A stretch of 6,672 nt of DNA from Chloroflexota bacterium (GCA_020354105.1 CP070642.1:309871-316542), one strand, 5' to 3'. Positions 1 through 5,640 are shown, numbered from the stretch's first letter. Translations and numbers: made by a program. Notes: generated by a model not told the origin, from the sequence alone.

Positions 1-73
1 CCTTTCGTATTACAGTTGTATGATTTAGCTTAAGATACCTCGCCAGTTCTTGAGGAGTAAGCAGCTCTTGCAT
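1..73 (-). CDS. Helix-turn-helix DNA-binding protein, excisionase/MerR-like (N-terminal part only)
   Basis: Partial gene leaving the window at its left edge; only the first 24 codons are visible. The peptide begins MQELLTPQELARYLKL and continues NHTTVIRK. This is the pattern of the excisionase-family / HTH_17 helix-turn-helix: a 'LTPQELARYL' first helix, then a recognition helix of the 'hTTVIR' type. Such small proteins bind DNA as transcription regulators, phage or integrative-element excisionases, or as N-terminal domains of larger proteins; which applies cannot be told from 24 residues. The start is supported by a strong ribosome binding site (AGGGAGG at 83-89, 9 nt from the ATG) and a consensus promoter. 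A perfect inverted repeat over the -10 box suggests regulation by repression, possibly by its own product (inference). The rest of the protein is not seen. Confidence 0.8.
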   Translation of the reverse strand, partial: MQELLTPQELARYLKLNHTTVIRK

Positions 74-82
74 GTTGTATTG

Positions 83-89
83 CCTCCCT
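83..89 (-). promoter_or_regulatory. Ribosome binding site of the HTH gene
   Basis: On the minus strand this reads AGGGAGG, 9 nt before the ATG at 71-73. It decides the start of a gene of which only the N-terminus is visible. Confidence 0.8.
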
Positions 90-94
90 TTGTG

Positions 95-134
95 ATTATA
101 CGAGTATAATAGTGCCTTTATATGGATTTGTCAA
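95..134 (-). promoter_or_regulatory. Sigma70-type promoter of the HTH gene with overlapping operator-like dyad
   Basis: On the minus strand there is a perfect -35 box TTGACA (129-134), a 17-bp spacer and a -10 box TATTAT (106-111). This places a start site about 25-30 nt before the ATG. The perfect inverted repeat ATTATAC-GA-GTATAAT (95-110) overlaps the -10 box and the expected transcription start. A protein bound there would block RNA polymerase, so it is a plausible operator. The boxes and dyad are seen directly; the regulatory role is inferred. Confidence 0.75.
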
Positions 135-348
135 TACTTTTGGGATTTTAAGGTAAAATATATGCATTAGATGATTTTAGCGTATTTGTGGGTATTTAAT
201 AGTATTTATACACATCAATTTGAAATATATGGGAACGTAATCAAGGTAGGGAGTAGGGCTACATGTTACTAATTTACTGATGACTAATGTACTGTATGGA
301 TTTGGAAGGTTTGTTTACGTAGATGGAATCATGAGTTGCCGAGAAAAA
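135..348. other. AT-rich intergenic region without recognisable gene
   Basis: This lies between the HTH promoter and the end of the site-2 protease gene. I see no credible coding frame with a ribosome binding site on either strand, and no clear hairpin plus T-tract terminator for the protease gene. It contains three GTATTT elements with exact 10-bp spacing (182-207) and a short direct repeat GTAGGG (246-258). Both strands outside these elements look like ordinary AT-rich spacer. Confidence 0.6.
182..207 (+). repeat. Three GTATTT elements phased at 10 bp
   Basis: The hexamer GTATTT starts at 182, 192 and 202, so the three copies sit on the same face of the DNA helix. The intervening tetramers differ (GTGG, AATA), so this is spaced motif repetition and not a simple tandem duplication. 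It lies about 50 bp upstream of the -35 box of the HTH gene, where an activator or cooperative repressor could bind. It may also be chance in AT-rich DNA. Confidence 0.4.
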
Positions 349-1470
349 CTAATTACCCAGTTCGCTGCGGATGCCGATGAAGGAGAGCAAATTGTCACGA
401 GCGATCATGCCTATTATGTTACCGTCCTTAACTACTGGGAGTTGATTTATGTTCTGTTCTGTCAATATCCGCATGACAGTGGATAGTTTTTCATCGGGGC
501 TGACCGACCTCAGCTTGGCAAATGGGGTCATGGCTTCTCCTACAGTTTTGGTAGGCCATTGCTCGCGAGGAACTGCCTTGATATCGTGTATGGTGATGAG
601 CCCCAGGACACGGCTCTGTTGTACCACCGGAAAGCAGCGACGACCGGATGTCAGGATTTGTTCATTTACCAGATGCTGGATGGTGAGTTCAGGCTGCACA
701 ATGGGGCAATCTTCATTCATGAGTTCACTAGCCTTGTGCCCTTTAAGTATATCCTGAAGGGCTAGCTGGCGGTAGCTGTTAGCAGCGGCATTTTCCAGGA
801 ACCAACCGATGAAAGCCAGCCACAGTCCGTTTATCCAGGCACCTAAGAAAATCATGGCTATGCCGAGTAATATGAGCAGATAGCCAATTCCCCTGCCTAC
901 ATTGGATGCTATTCTAGTAGATTTACGCAGGTCTCGATTCTGCCACCATAATAATGAGCGGAGCACACGACCTCCGTCAAGCGGAAAGCCGGGGATAAGG
1001 TTGAAGCCAGCCAGCAAGATGTTTATCCACCCGAGCCAAAAAGATATTGCTTTTATGAATTCAGGTGCATCTATCACCCAGTACCAGATTGCTAGGAATA
1101 TGCCACCTAATACCAAGCTGGACAGTGGGCCGGCTAGAGCCATGCGTAGCTCGATCTGGGGCTGTTTTGGCTCTTCGGTCATTTGAGATACGCCGCCGAA
1201 GATGAAAAGGTTTATAGAGTGAATTGGGATTCCCGCTGCTTGAGCTACCAGGCTATGCATCAGCTCATGGACTAAAACAGAACCGAAGAACAGCAGGCTT
1301 GTCACCACACCAGCGGCTATTGAGGCAGCCGTACCCCAATGTGGATAAGTAGCTGAGAAGTAGCCGGCAGCCAGCGACCAGACAATGAGCACGAAAATGA
1401 TGAACCAGGAGTAATGTAACCTCAGGGGTATGCCGAATACCTTGCCGATGGATATACCCTCTGTCAGCAT
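349..1470 (-). CDS. Site-2 protease family zinc metalloprotease with tandem CBS domains
   Basis: This is a 373-residue polytopic membrane protease of the M50 (S2P/SpoIVFB) family, which cleaves substrate proteins within or near the membrane. Zinc ligands are visible: HELMH at residues 68-72 (H68, catalytic E69, H72) inside a hydrophobic segment, and the second motif FNLIPGFPLDGG at 156-167, where D165 is the expected third ligand. Hydrophobic segments lie near 17-38, 50-78, 112-133, 141-160 and 195-225. The C-terminus holds two CBS modules, about 247-300 and 308-368 (ending 'NQLPVVKDGNIIGMIARDNL'), which in this subgroup are thought to sense adenine nucleotides. Length and architecture match family members with C-terminal CBS pairs, so the gene looks complete. 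The ATG has a good AGAGG site 7 nt upstream and an apparent own promoter. No obvious substrate, such as an anti-sigma factor, is adjacent, so the target is unknown. Confidence 0.93.
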   Translation of the reverse strand: MLTEGISIGKVFGIPLRLHYSWFIIFVLIVWSLAAGYFSATYPHWGTAASIAAGVVTSLLFFGSVLVHELMHSLVAQAAGIPIHSINLFIFGGVSQMTEEPKQPQIELRMALAGPLSSLVLGGIFLAIWYWVIDAPEFIKAISFWLGWINILLAGFNLIPGFPLDGGRVLRSLLWWQNRDLRKSTRIASNVGRGIGYLLILLGIAMIFLGAWINGLWLAFIGWFLENAAANSYRQLALQDILKGHKASELMNEDCPIVQPELTIQHLVNEQILTSGRRCFPVVQQSRVLGLITIHDIKAVPREQWPTKTVGEAMTPFAKLRSVSPDEKLSTVMRILTEQNINQLPVVKDGNIIGMIARDNLLSFIGIRSELGN

Positions 1471-1477
1471 ATCATTT

Positions 1478-1522
1478 CCTCTTTTTCATAATATTTATTA
1501 CAGTGGCTTTGATTGTTATCAA
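1478..1522 (-). promoter_or_regulatory. Putative promoter and ribosome binding site of the site-2 protease gene
   Basis: Minus strand: -35-like TTGATA (1517-1522), 16-bp spacer, -10-like TAATAA (1495-1500), then AGAGG (1478-1482) 7 nt before the ATG. The -35 box lies in an imperfect hairpin or dyad (GGCT-T-TGAT, loop TGTT, ATCA-AGCC, 1505-1525). That may be an operator. It is not followed by a T-tract, so it does not look like a terminator of the upstream operon. The boxes are only moderately close to consensus. Confidence 0.4.
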
Positions 1523-1637
1523 GCCTGGTTTATGTTTCCAAAACTTCACATTGGACTCTGAGAGATTGCTTTGGTGCTTATGCTGCTAACGATTAGAGGT
1601 GGAATATAACCCGCTTTGATTTGCTCAGAGCTATAGC

Positions 1638-2123
1638 TTAACTCAACCGCTTCTGGAAGACAAGTTTGTCATCGCCGGGTGAATAGAAATCAGCAATGCG
1701 GCAAGCTGGTTTGTAGCCTTGTGCCTGGTAAAAACGCCTTGTTGACTCATATTCTGACTTAGAAGATGTCTCAATGAGAGACAGCCTGCCCTTAGTTTTT
1801 CTGATGTTATCCTCGGCGAAAGTCAGCAGTATTCTCCCTATGCCCTGACTTTGTTTCTCTGGGGATACTGCCAACCAGTATATGTCCCAGGTGCCTTCAG
1901 TCAATGGTGTAGGCCCGTAGCAAATGTATCCAACAATTGATGCGTCAGCTTCTGCTACAAAGGCATGGTATCCAGACCGAACCGGGTCGCTCAGATAGCT
2001 ATCAAGGACTTCCTCAGCTATGTCTACCTCGGCTGGCTTGAACTCTGGAATTCCCCTTAGCATTTTAATTATGGCTGGTTTGTCATTGCCGGCCATCGGC
2101 CTGACTTTTGGTCTCATTCTCAT
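1638..2123 (-). CDS. GNAT family N-acetyltransferase
   Basis: This 161-residue enzyme has the GNAT fold, which transfers an acetyl (or other acyl) group from acyl-CoA to an amine. The acetyl-CoA pyrophosphate-binding motif A is clear: 'WLAVSPEKQSQGIGRILL' with Q91-x-x-G94-x-G96 after the beta4 strand. The usual C-terminal 'RRFYQAQGYK' (Y132 as possible general acid) is at 129-138. Length is typical of a single-domain GNAT. It is the last gene of the aminomutase/ATP-grasp operon, starting 5 nt after the preceding stop codon. There is no clear Shine-Dalgarno, which suggests translational coupling; ATG at 2115-2117 (M3) is an equally possible start. In the archaeal/bacterial ablAB pathway a GNAT acetylates beta-lysine made by lysine 2,3-aminomutase. 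This protein is shorter than AblB and I cannot call it that. Acetylation of beta-lysine or a beta-lysine peptide is inferred from context. Confidence 0.9.
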   Translation of the reverse strand: MRMRPKVRPMAGNDKPAIIKMLRGIPEFKPAEVDIAEEVLDSYLSDPVRSGYHAFVAEADASIVGYICYGPTPLTEGTWDIYWLAVSPEKQSQGIGRILLTFAEDNIRKTKGRLSLIETSSKSEYESTRRFYQAQGYKPACRIADFYSPGDDKLVFQKRLS

Positions 2124-2128
2124 TATTT

Positions 2129-3118
2129 CTAAAGGGCAAGCTGCACGATTTGTTCAATAAACTGTTTGTAGGTCATCCCGGCAACCTGAGCTTGAAGTGC
2201 TGCACCGGCATCAGGGGATATATCGGGATTTGGGTTTACCTCTATTACTTTAAGCTGCTCTTCGGAATTCAGGCGGAAATCTACCCTGGCATAACCGCGA
2301 GAGCCCAATAATCTGAAGGCGAGTAGGGCAGTTTGACAGATGCGTTCTCGTAGCTCATTGTCTATTTCGGCCGGGCAGGTTGCTTTCGTGTTTGTGAAAT
2401 AGATGCTTTCTGGGTCCCACTTGGCGGAAAAGCTAAGAATCCTGGGTGTCTCAGGTGGCAGCGAATAAACTATTTCGGAAACGGGCAGGGCTCTAGGTTC
2501 GCTGGTTCCCAGGACTGTGATGTTGAATTCACGACCGTCAATAAATTCCTCTACAAGTGCCCTTCTGCCGAAGCGATTACTTATCGTTGTTACTTGCTTT
2601 TCCAGTGAGGCAAAGTCGTGGACCACACTTTCCTCTGATATGCCATTGCTTCCATCCTCTGCACACGGTTTGACGATGCATGGATAGTTTAGGTTGAACA
2701 AGGGTATGGTCTTGGGACCTAGCAACTGGTATCTGGGCGTGTCTATACCTGTTGCTGCCAGGCGTGCTTTCATCTTTACTTTGTCTAGTCCTACAGATAA
2801 TGCACTTCCGTGGCAGCCGGTGTAGGTAATACCAAGCTCTGAAAGAAAATTGGCAACTGTTATCTCCGTTTCGGGGCAACCATCAAAACCTTCGAAGAGA
2901 TTGAAGACTAAATCTGCTTCCAAACCTTTTAAGCTTGCTTTGGCTGACTCGAGTGGGGGTAGCAGTGGTAATTGGGCAACAGTGTGTCCAGACTCGGTCA
3001 AGGCTTGATTGATTGCTTTCACTCCGTCTAGGATGGCGAGCGATGCTTGTTTTTCTACAGAGGTACCATAGATATCGGGATTCGGCGCATTATAGATAAT
3101 TGCTATCCTATAACGCAT
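2129..3118 (-). CDS. ATP-grasp ligase B, D-Ala-D-Ala-ligase-like
   Basis: This 329-residue ATP-grasp carboxylate-amine ligase activates a carboxylate as acyl-phosphate using ATP and joins it to an amine. Ddl-like signatures occur in order: 'VFNLFEG' (71-77), 'YTGCHGSALSVGLDK' (99-113), nucleotide-binding 'IVKPCAEDGSNGIS' (148-161, K150), 'LVEEFIDGREFNI' (188-200), and metal ligands in 'ARVDF' (D280) and 'VIEVNPN' (E293, N295). It departs from true D-Ala-D-Ala ligase: the N-terminal HG is EG, and the C-terminal 'EIN-x-x-PG-M/F-T' plus its downstream serine is 'EVNPNPDISPDAG', so the site that holds the terminal D-alanine carboxylate is altered. The catalytic core looks intact, so the enzyme is probably active on a different amino-acid pair. 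The start overlaps the end of ligase A by 16 nt and has an AAAGG site (3127-3131) 8 nt upstream. Databases would probably label it ddl; the substrate is not known. Confidence 0.9.
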   Translation of the reverse strand: MRYRIAIIYNAPNPDIYGTSVEKQASLAILDGVKAINQALTESGHTVAQLPLLPPLESAKASLKGLEADLVFNLFEGFDGCPETEITVANFLSELGITYTGCHGSALSVGLDKVKMKARLAATGIDTPRYQLLGPKTIPLFNLNYPCIVKPCAEDGSNGISEESVVHDFASLEKQVTTISNRFGRRALVEEFIDGREFNITVLGTSEPRALPVSEIVYSLPPETPRILSFSAKWDPESIYFTNTKATCPAEIDNELRERICQTALLAFRLLGSRGYARVDFRLNSEEQLKVIEVNPNPDISPDAGAALQAQVAGMTYKQFIEQIVQLAL

Positions 3119-4110
3119 TGTGGATACCTTTGTAAGGCGGCATTGAGTATAGCTGAAATGAGGGCTTGATATGTCCAGCCCAGTTTGCTAGCCATGATAG
3201 GCAGGTCGCTACTTTTCGGGTTGAGTCCTGCCAGCGGATTTATCTCCAGGAAGTATGGTGTCCCTGCTGAGTTGACCTTGAAGTCAAGCCTGGCAAAATC
3301 ACGGCAGCCAAGTGCCTTGAAAACCTTGAGGCTTGAATTTTTTATCTCCTCAATGATGCCTGTCTCTAATTGGGCGGGACATTCATAGTCTACCAGCTGC
3401 TCCCAGTCCCGTTTTACTTCAAGGGAATAGATAAAATCAGTATTCCCAAGTTTGGGCAATACTCTCATTATACCCAGTATCTCGGGTGGGGAATTCCCGA
3501 CCATGCCAACCGTTACCTCGTCACCGGCGATAAATTCCTCTACCATCACTGGTTGTTTGTAATGGTCAAGAATTTCTGCTGCTACTTCAGCTATTTGAGC
3601 TACTGTCTCTGCCCTGGAGCCAAGGCGAATGCCCTTGCTTGAGCCTTCGTAAGCCGGCTTGAGGAATGCTGGGAGTGGAATGTCGTCACGTGTTATTTCT
3701 TTCAGTTGACTGTGGTCTGTGATTAGCTGCCATTTTGGTGTACAGACATCTGCTAATGTCACCAGTGTCTTAGTCAATGGTTTATCCAGGCAAATTGCCA
3801 GACATTGAGGGTCTGAACCTGAGTAAGGGACATTGAGCATTTCCAGGATGGAAGGTATTTGAGCCTCTCTGCTCTTGTGGTTGCCCAGCCCTTCAGAAAT
3901 GTTGAAGACGAAGTCGACATTATTCTGGAGAATACCAGTAATGAACTCTTTGCCACCACCCAGTTTAACTACTGAGTGCCCTGAGTTCTCAAGGACGGTA
4001 GCGATAGCATCCAGCGTTTCTGGAGAGTCATATTCCTCAAGTGCATCCTCGGGGCAGCTTGGCGTTGAGATGACAGACTCTTTAAGGTCGTAGGCGAGCC
4101 CTATTCTCAT
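3103..4110 (-). CDS. ATP-grasp ligase A, D-Ala-D-Ala-ligase-like
   Basis: This 335-residue protein is a second ATP-grasp ligase, related to its neighbour by the same motif order but clearly diverged. Visible motifs are 'FVFNISEG' (67-74), 'PYSGSDPQCLAICLDK' (95-110), glycine-rich 'FLKPAYEGSSKGI' (149-161, K151), 'VMVEEFIAGDEVTV' (188-201), and metal-binding 'ARLDF' (D276) with 'FLEINPLAGLNPKSSDLP' (E289, N291). The core resembles Ddl, including the 'EGSSKGI' loop. However, the usual PG after EIN is AG and the early HG is EG, so D-alanine specificity is doubtful. An insert-like acidic stretch follows the first strand ('SCPEDALEEYDSPETLDAI', 18-36). The gene overlaps the aminomutase end by 29 nt and has only a weak ribosome binding site, so translation is probably coupled to kamA. 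Two adjacent ligases suggest two successive peptide-bond steps or a heteromeric enzyme; both are inference. Confidence 0.9.
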   Translation of the reverse strand: MRIGLAYDLKESVISTPSCPEDALEEYDSPETLDAIATVLENSGHSVVKLGGGKEFITGILQNNVDFVFNISEGLGNHKSREAQIPSILEMLNVPYSGSDPQCLAICLDKPLTKTLVTLADVCTPKWQLITDHSQLKEITRDDIPLPAFLKPAYEGSSKGIRLGSRAETVAQIAEVAAEILDHYKQPVMVEEFIAGDEVTVGMVGNSPPEILGIMRVLPKLGNTDFIYSLEVKRDWEQLVDYECPAQLETGIIEEIKNSSLKVFKALGCRDFARLDFKVNSAGTPYFLEINPLAGLNPKSSDLPIMASKLGWTYQALISAILNAALQRYPQCVIG

Positions 4111-5452
4111 TTCTGACTCTTACCGGCTGGAGTTCACGCTTTGTTTCATTGAGGCTGTCGGAGAATGGATTATTAGCTATTTGTGTTTCAGCAGTTGGCT
4201 CAGGACCTTTTTTGTCTTTAGGGTTCCGATACCACACGAAGCGGCCTTGATAGTTCCTTAATACTAGCTCTTCTTTTGTCTGTGTCAATACATAGTTTGG
4301 TTGGAGAGGAATCTTGCCGCCGCCTTCCGGCAGGTCTATAACAAAGGAAGGGATGGCTAGACCTGATGTGTGACCGCGCATACCATCTATGATTTTGATT
4401 CCAGTTTCTACGGAGGTACGGAGATGTTCAGTGCCCTGCACCTCGTCACACTGGAAAAGATAGTAAGGGCGTACCTTTATCTTAAGTAGGCTATTACACA
4501 GTTTTGTCTGTGTCGCTACGCTGTCATTTATACCGCGAAGCAGTACGGACTGGTTATTAACTGGAACTCCGGCTCGCAGAAGGCGCTCGCAGGCTGCCGC
4601 TGATTCAGGTGTTATCTCATGCGGATGATTGAACTGAGTGTTTAGCCATATAGGTCCGTATTTCGACAGCATGCCACACAGCTCGTCATCGATACGATGT
4701 GGTAGCACCACAGGAAATCTGGTGCCGATACGTATTATCTCGACATGGTCTATTTGCCTCAATTTGGAAATGACGTCTTCCAATCGGCGAGTGGAGAGAG
4801 TTAATGGGTCGCCGCCGGAAAGAATTACGTCTCGGATGGACTTGTGTCTGCGGATGTAGTCCAGCATAGTCTTGATTTCGCCCGGAGTACGTACCCAGCC
4901 GCCGTTGTGCCATTCTCTCTTTCGCGTGCAGTGGCGACAGAGCATAGGGCAGATATCTGTGAGCACCATCAATACTCTGTCTGGATAGCGATGGACCAGC
5001 CCCGGGACCACAGAGTCCCTTTTCTCCCCTAGCGGGTCTTCGAAACCTATGCTGCCAAGAGCTATCTCTTCAAAAGAAGGTATAGCCTGTTTCCTGATAG
5101 GGTCATCCGGATCGTATGTGTTTATCAGCGATAGATAATAAGGTGTGATTGATAGAGGATACTTTGTGGTTACTAGTTTAAGCTGAGTCTTTTCTTTAGC
5201 TGATAGAGGGGTTAGAGTGGATAGTCTCTCGACAGTGGTTATGCGGTTGCGGAATTGCCATTTCCAATCGTTCCAGTTTTCCCGTGTGGCTGGAGCAAGG
5301 AAGCTATTCTCATTAATAATGGCCGTACCAACGGTAACGGCCAATTTACCTGGAGGTTCTTCTTCCTCAACCACCAGTTCATTTCTCGTGGCGGTAATTC
5401 CTGGAGGTTCCTCCTCCTCAATCTGAAATTTTATCGTTTCTGGTTTTGTCAC
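4082..5452 (-). CDS. kamA: KamA-family radical SAM lysine 2,3-aminomutase
   Basis: This 456-residue PLP- and [4Fe-4S]/SAM-dependent aminomutase is predicted to convert L-lysine to L-beta-lysine. The cluster motif CPMLCRHC gives C168, C172 and C175; R177 matches the substrate-carboxylate arginine (R134) of the clostridial enzyme. SGGD at 212-215 fits the SAM-binding motif. K380 in 'DLPEGGGKIPL' is the PLP lysine. D336 ('FQCD') and D373 correspond, with the same 37-residue spacing, to Asp293 and Asp330, which bind the lysine epsilon-amine. In glutamate 2,3-aminomutase these are Lys and Asn, so lysine is the likely substrate. The structural zinc site is missing: the C268 position is S311, and the C-terminal CxCxxC is replaced by a charged, probably disordered tail (about 412-456). 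The N-terminus holds a duplicated EEEEPPG motif. The start is GTG, supported by AAGGAG 8 nt upstream. It is the first gene of the operon. Confidence 0.9.
   Translation of the reverse strand: MTKPETIKFQIEEEEPPGITATRNELVVEEEEPPGKLAVTVGTAIINENSFLAPATRENWNDWKWQFRNRITTVERLSTLTPLSAKEKTQLKLVTTKYPLSITPYYLSLINTYDPDDPIRKQAIPSFEEIALGSIGFEDPLGEKRDSVVPGLVHRYPDRVLMVLTDICPMLCRHCTRKREWHNGGWVRTPGEIKTMLDYIRRHKSIRDVILSGGDPLTLSTRRLEDVISKLRQIDHVEIIRIGTRFPVVLPHRIDDELCGMLSKYGPIWLNTQFNHPHEITPESAAACERLLRAGVPVNNQSVLLRGINDSVATQTKLCNSLLKIKVRPYYLFQCDEVQGTEHLRTSVETGIKIIDGMRGHTSGLAIPSFVIDLPEGGGKIPLQPNYVLTQTKEELVLRNYQGRFVWYRNPKDKKGPEPTAETQIANNPFSDSLNETKRELQPVRVRNENRARLRP
5349..5421 (-). repeat. Direct repeat encoding duplicated EEEEPPG motif in KamA N-terminus
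   Basis: Two 22-bp copies lie at 5349-5370 and 5400-5421, 51 bp (17 codons) apart and differing at two positions. They encode EEEEPPG at residues 12-18 and 29-35. The repeat period is about 17 residues ('FQIEEEEPPGITAT' / 'LVVEEEEPPGKLAVT'). Near identity at the DNA level suggests a fairly recent internal duplication or constraint on this motif. It lies upstream of the region that matches known aminomutases (from about residue 58, 'ENWNDWKWQ'). Confidence 0.7.
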
Positions 5453-5460
5453 TTATTTTT

Positions 5461-5466
5461 CTCCTT
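5461..5466 (-). promoter_or_regulatory. Ribosome binding site setting the GTG start of kamA
   Basis: On the minus strand this reads AAGGAG, 8 nt before the GTG at 5450-5452. It is the main reason for accepting the GTG start, which puts the acidic repeat inside the protein. Confidence 0.8.
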
Positions 5467-5504
5467 AACGTATTATGACTAGACTGCTTATTAAATTATG
5501 AAAC

Positions 5505-5533
5505 ATTATAGATGAAATTCTTTTCATTAACAA
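5505..5533 (-). promoter_or_regulatory. Putative promoter of the kamA operon
   Basis: Minus strand: -35-like TTGTTA (5528-5533), 17-bp spacer and a perfect -10 box TATAAT (5505-5510). This gives a leader of roughly 45 nt before the GTG. A perfect inverted repeat ATGAAA-ttct-TTTCAT (5512-5527) fills the spacer, and the -35 lies in a longer dyad (5527-5560). A second TTGACA on this strand (5555-5560) has only a poor -10 partner (TAGTTT at 17 bp). Confidence 0.6.
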
Positions 5534-5560
5534 ACTAACATACTTTTTTCAGTTTGTCAA
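5527..5560. promoter_or_regulatory. Operator-like inverted repeat in the divergent promoter region
   Basis: Arms TTAACAAACT (5527-5536) and AGTTTGTCAA (5551-5560) are 10 bp with one mismatch, separated by 14 bp, so their centres are about 24 bp apart. The left arm covers the -35 box of the kamA promoter. The symmetry suits a dimeric regulator. No hairpin-plus-T-tract terminator is formed in either direction that would fit a gene end here. The site is seen; its function is inferred. Confidence 0.45.
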
Positions 5561-5611
5561 CATTTTGTAGTCGGTTAATTCTAATTTTTTAAGAGGCTAG
5601 TGAATCACAGT

Positions 5612-5640
5612 TTGACAAAAGCAGTTACAATCTTTAATAT
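5612..5640 (+). promoter_or_regulatory. Sigma70-type promoter of the lipoprotein gene
   Basis: Perfect -35 TTGACA (5612-5617), 17-bp spacer, -10 TAATAT (5635-5640). The expected start near 5647 leaves a leader of about 46 nt, with GGAGG (5682-5686) 6 nt before the ATG. It diverges from the kamA promoter, with about 78 bp between the two -35 boxes. Confidence 0.75.

Noticed and set aside
280..486. 68-codon plus-strand open frame starting in the intergenic region
   Set aside because: It has no ribosome binding site, its protein has no recognisable pattern, and most of it is antisense to the well-supported site-2 protease gene.
449..757. 102-codon plus-strand open frame
   Set aside because: It lies wholly antisense to the CBS-domain part of the site-2 protease and looks like a shadow of that gene.
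1556..1630. Inverted pair CTCTGAG / CTCAGAG and palindrome AGCTATAGCT (1629-1638) after the GNAT gene as a terminator
   Set aside because: The arms are 61 bp apart, the palindrome has no loop, and no T-tract follows in the direction of transcription.
2577..2879. 100-codon minus-strand open frame inside ATP-grasp ligase B
   Set aside because: It is in a different frame of a gene with intact catalytic motifs, and its composition (rich in R, H, S, P) is typical of out-of-frame translation.
1638..4110. Microviridin/graspetide cluster (two ATP-grasp ligases plus a GNAT)
   Set aside because: The ligases have Ddl-type motifs, not the RimK/MdnC-type motifs, and I see no small precursor-peptide gene. 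Only the repeated acidic motif in KamA keeps the idea alive as a speculation.
4082..5452. EpmB-type EF-P lysine aminomutase
   Set aside because: The protein is much longer than EpmB, and no epmA or EF-P gene is nearby. The neighbouring ligases and GNAT point elsewhere.
5532..5560. Second kamA promoter using the perfect TTGACA on the minus strand at 5555-5560
   Set aside because: The hexamer at 17-bp spacing is TAGTTT, a poor -10. The TTGTTA-17-TATAAT pair downstream is more convincing.
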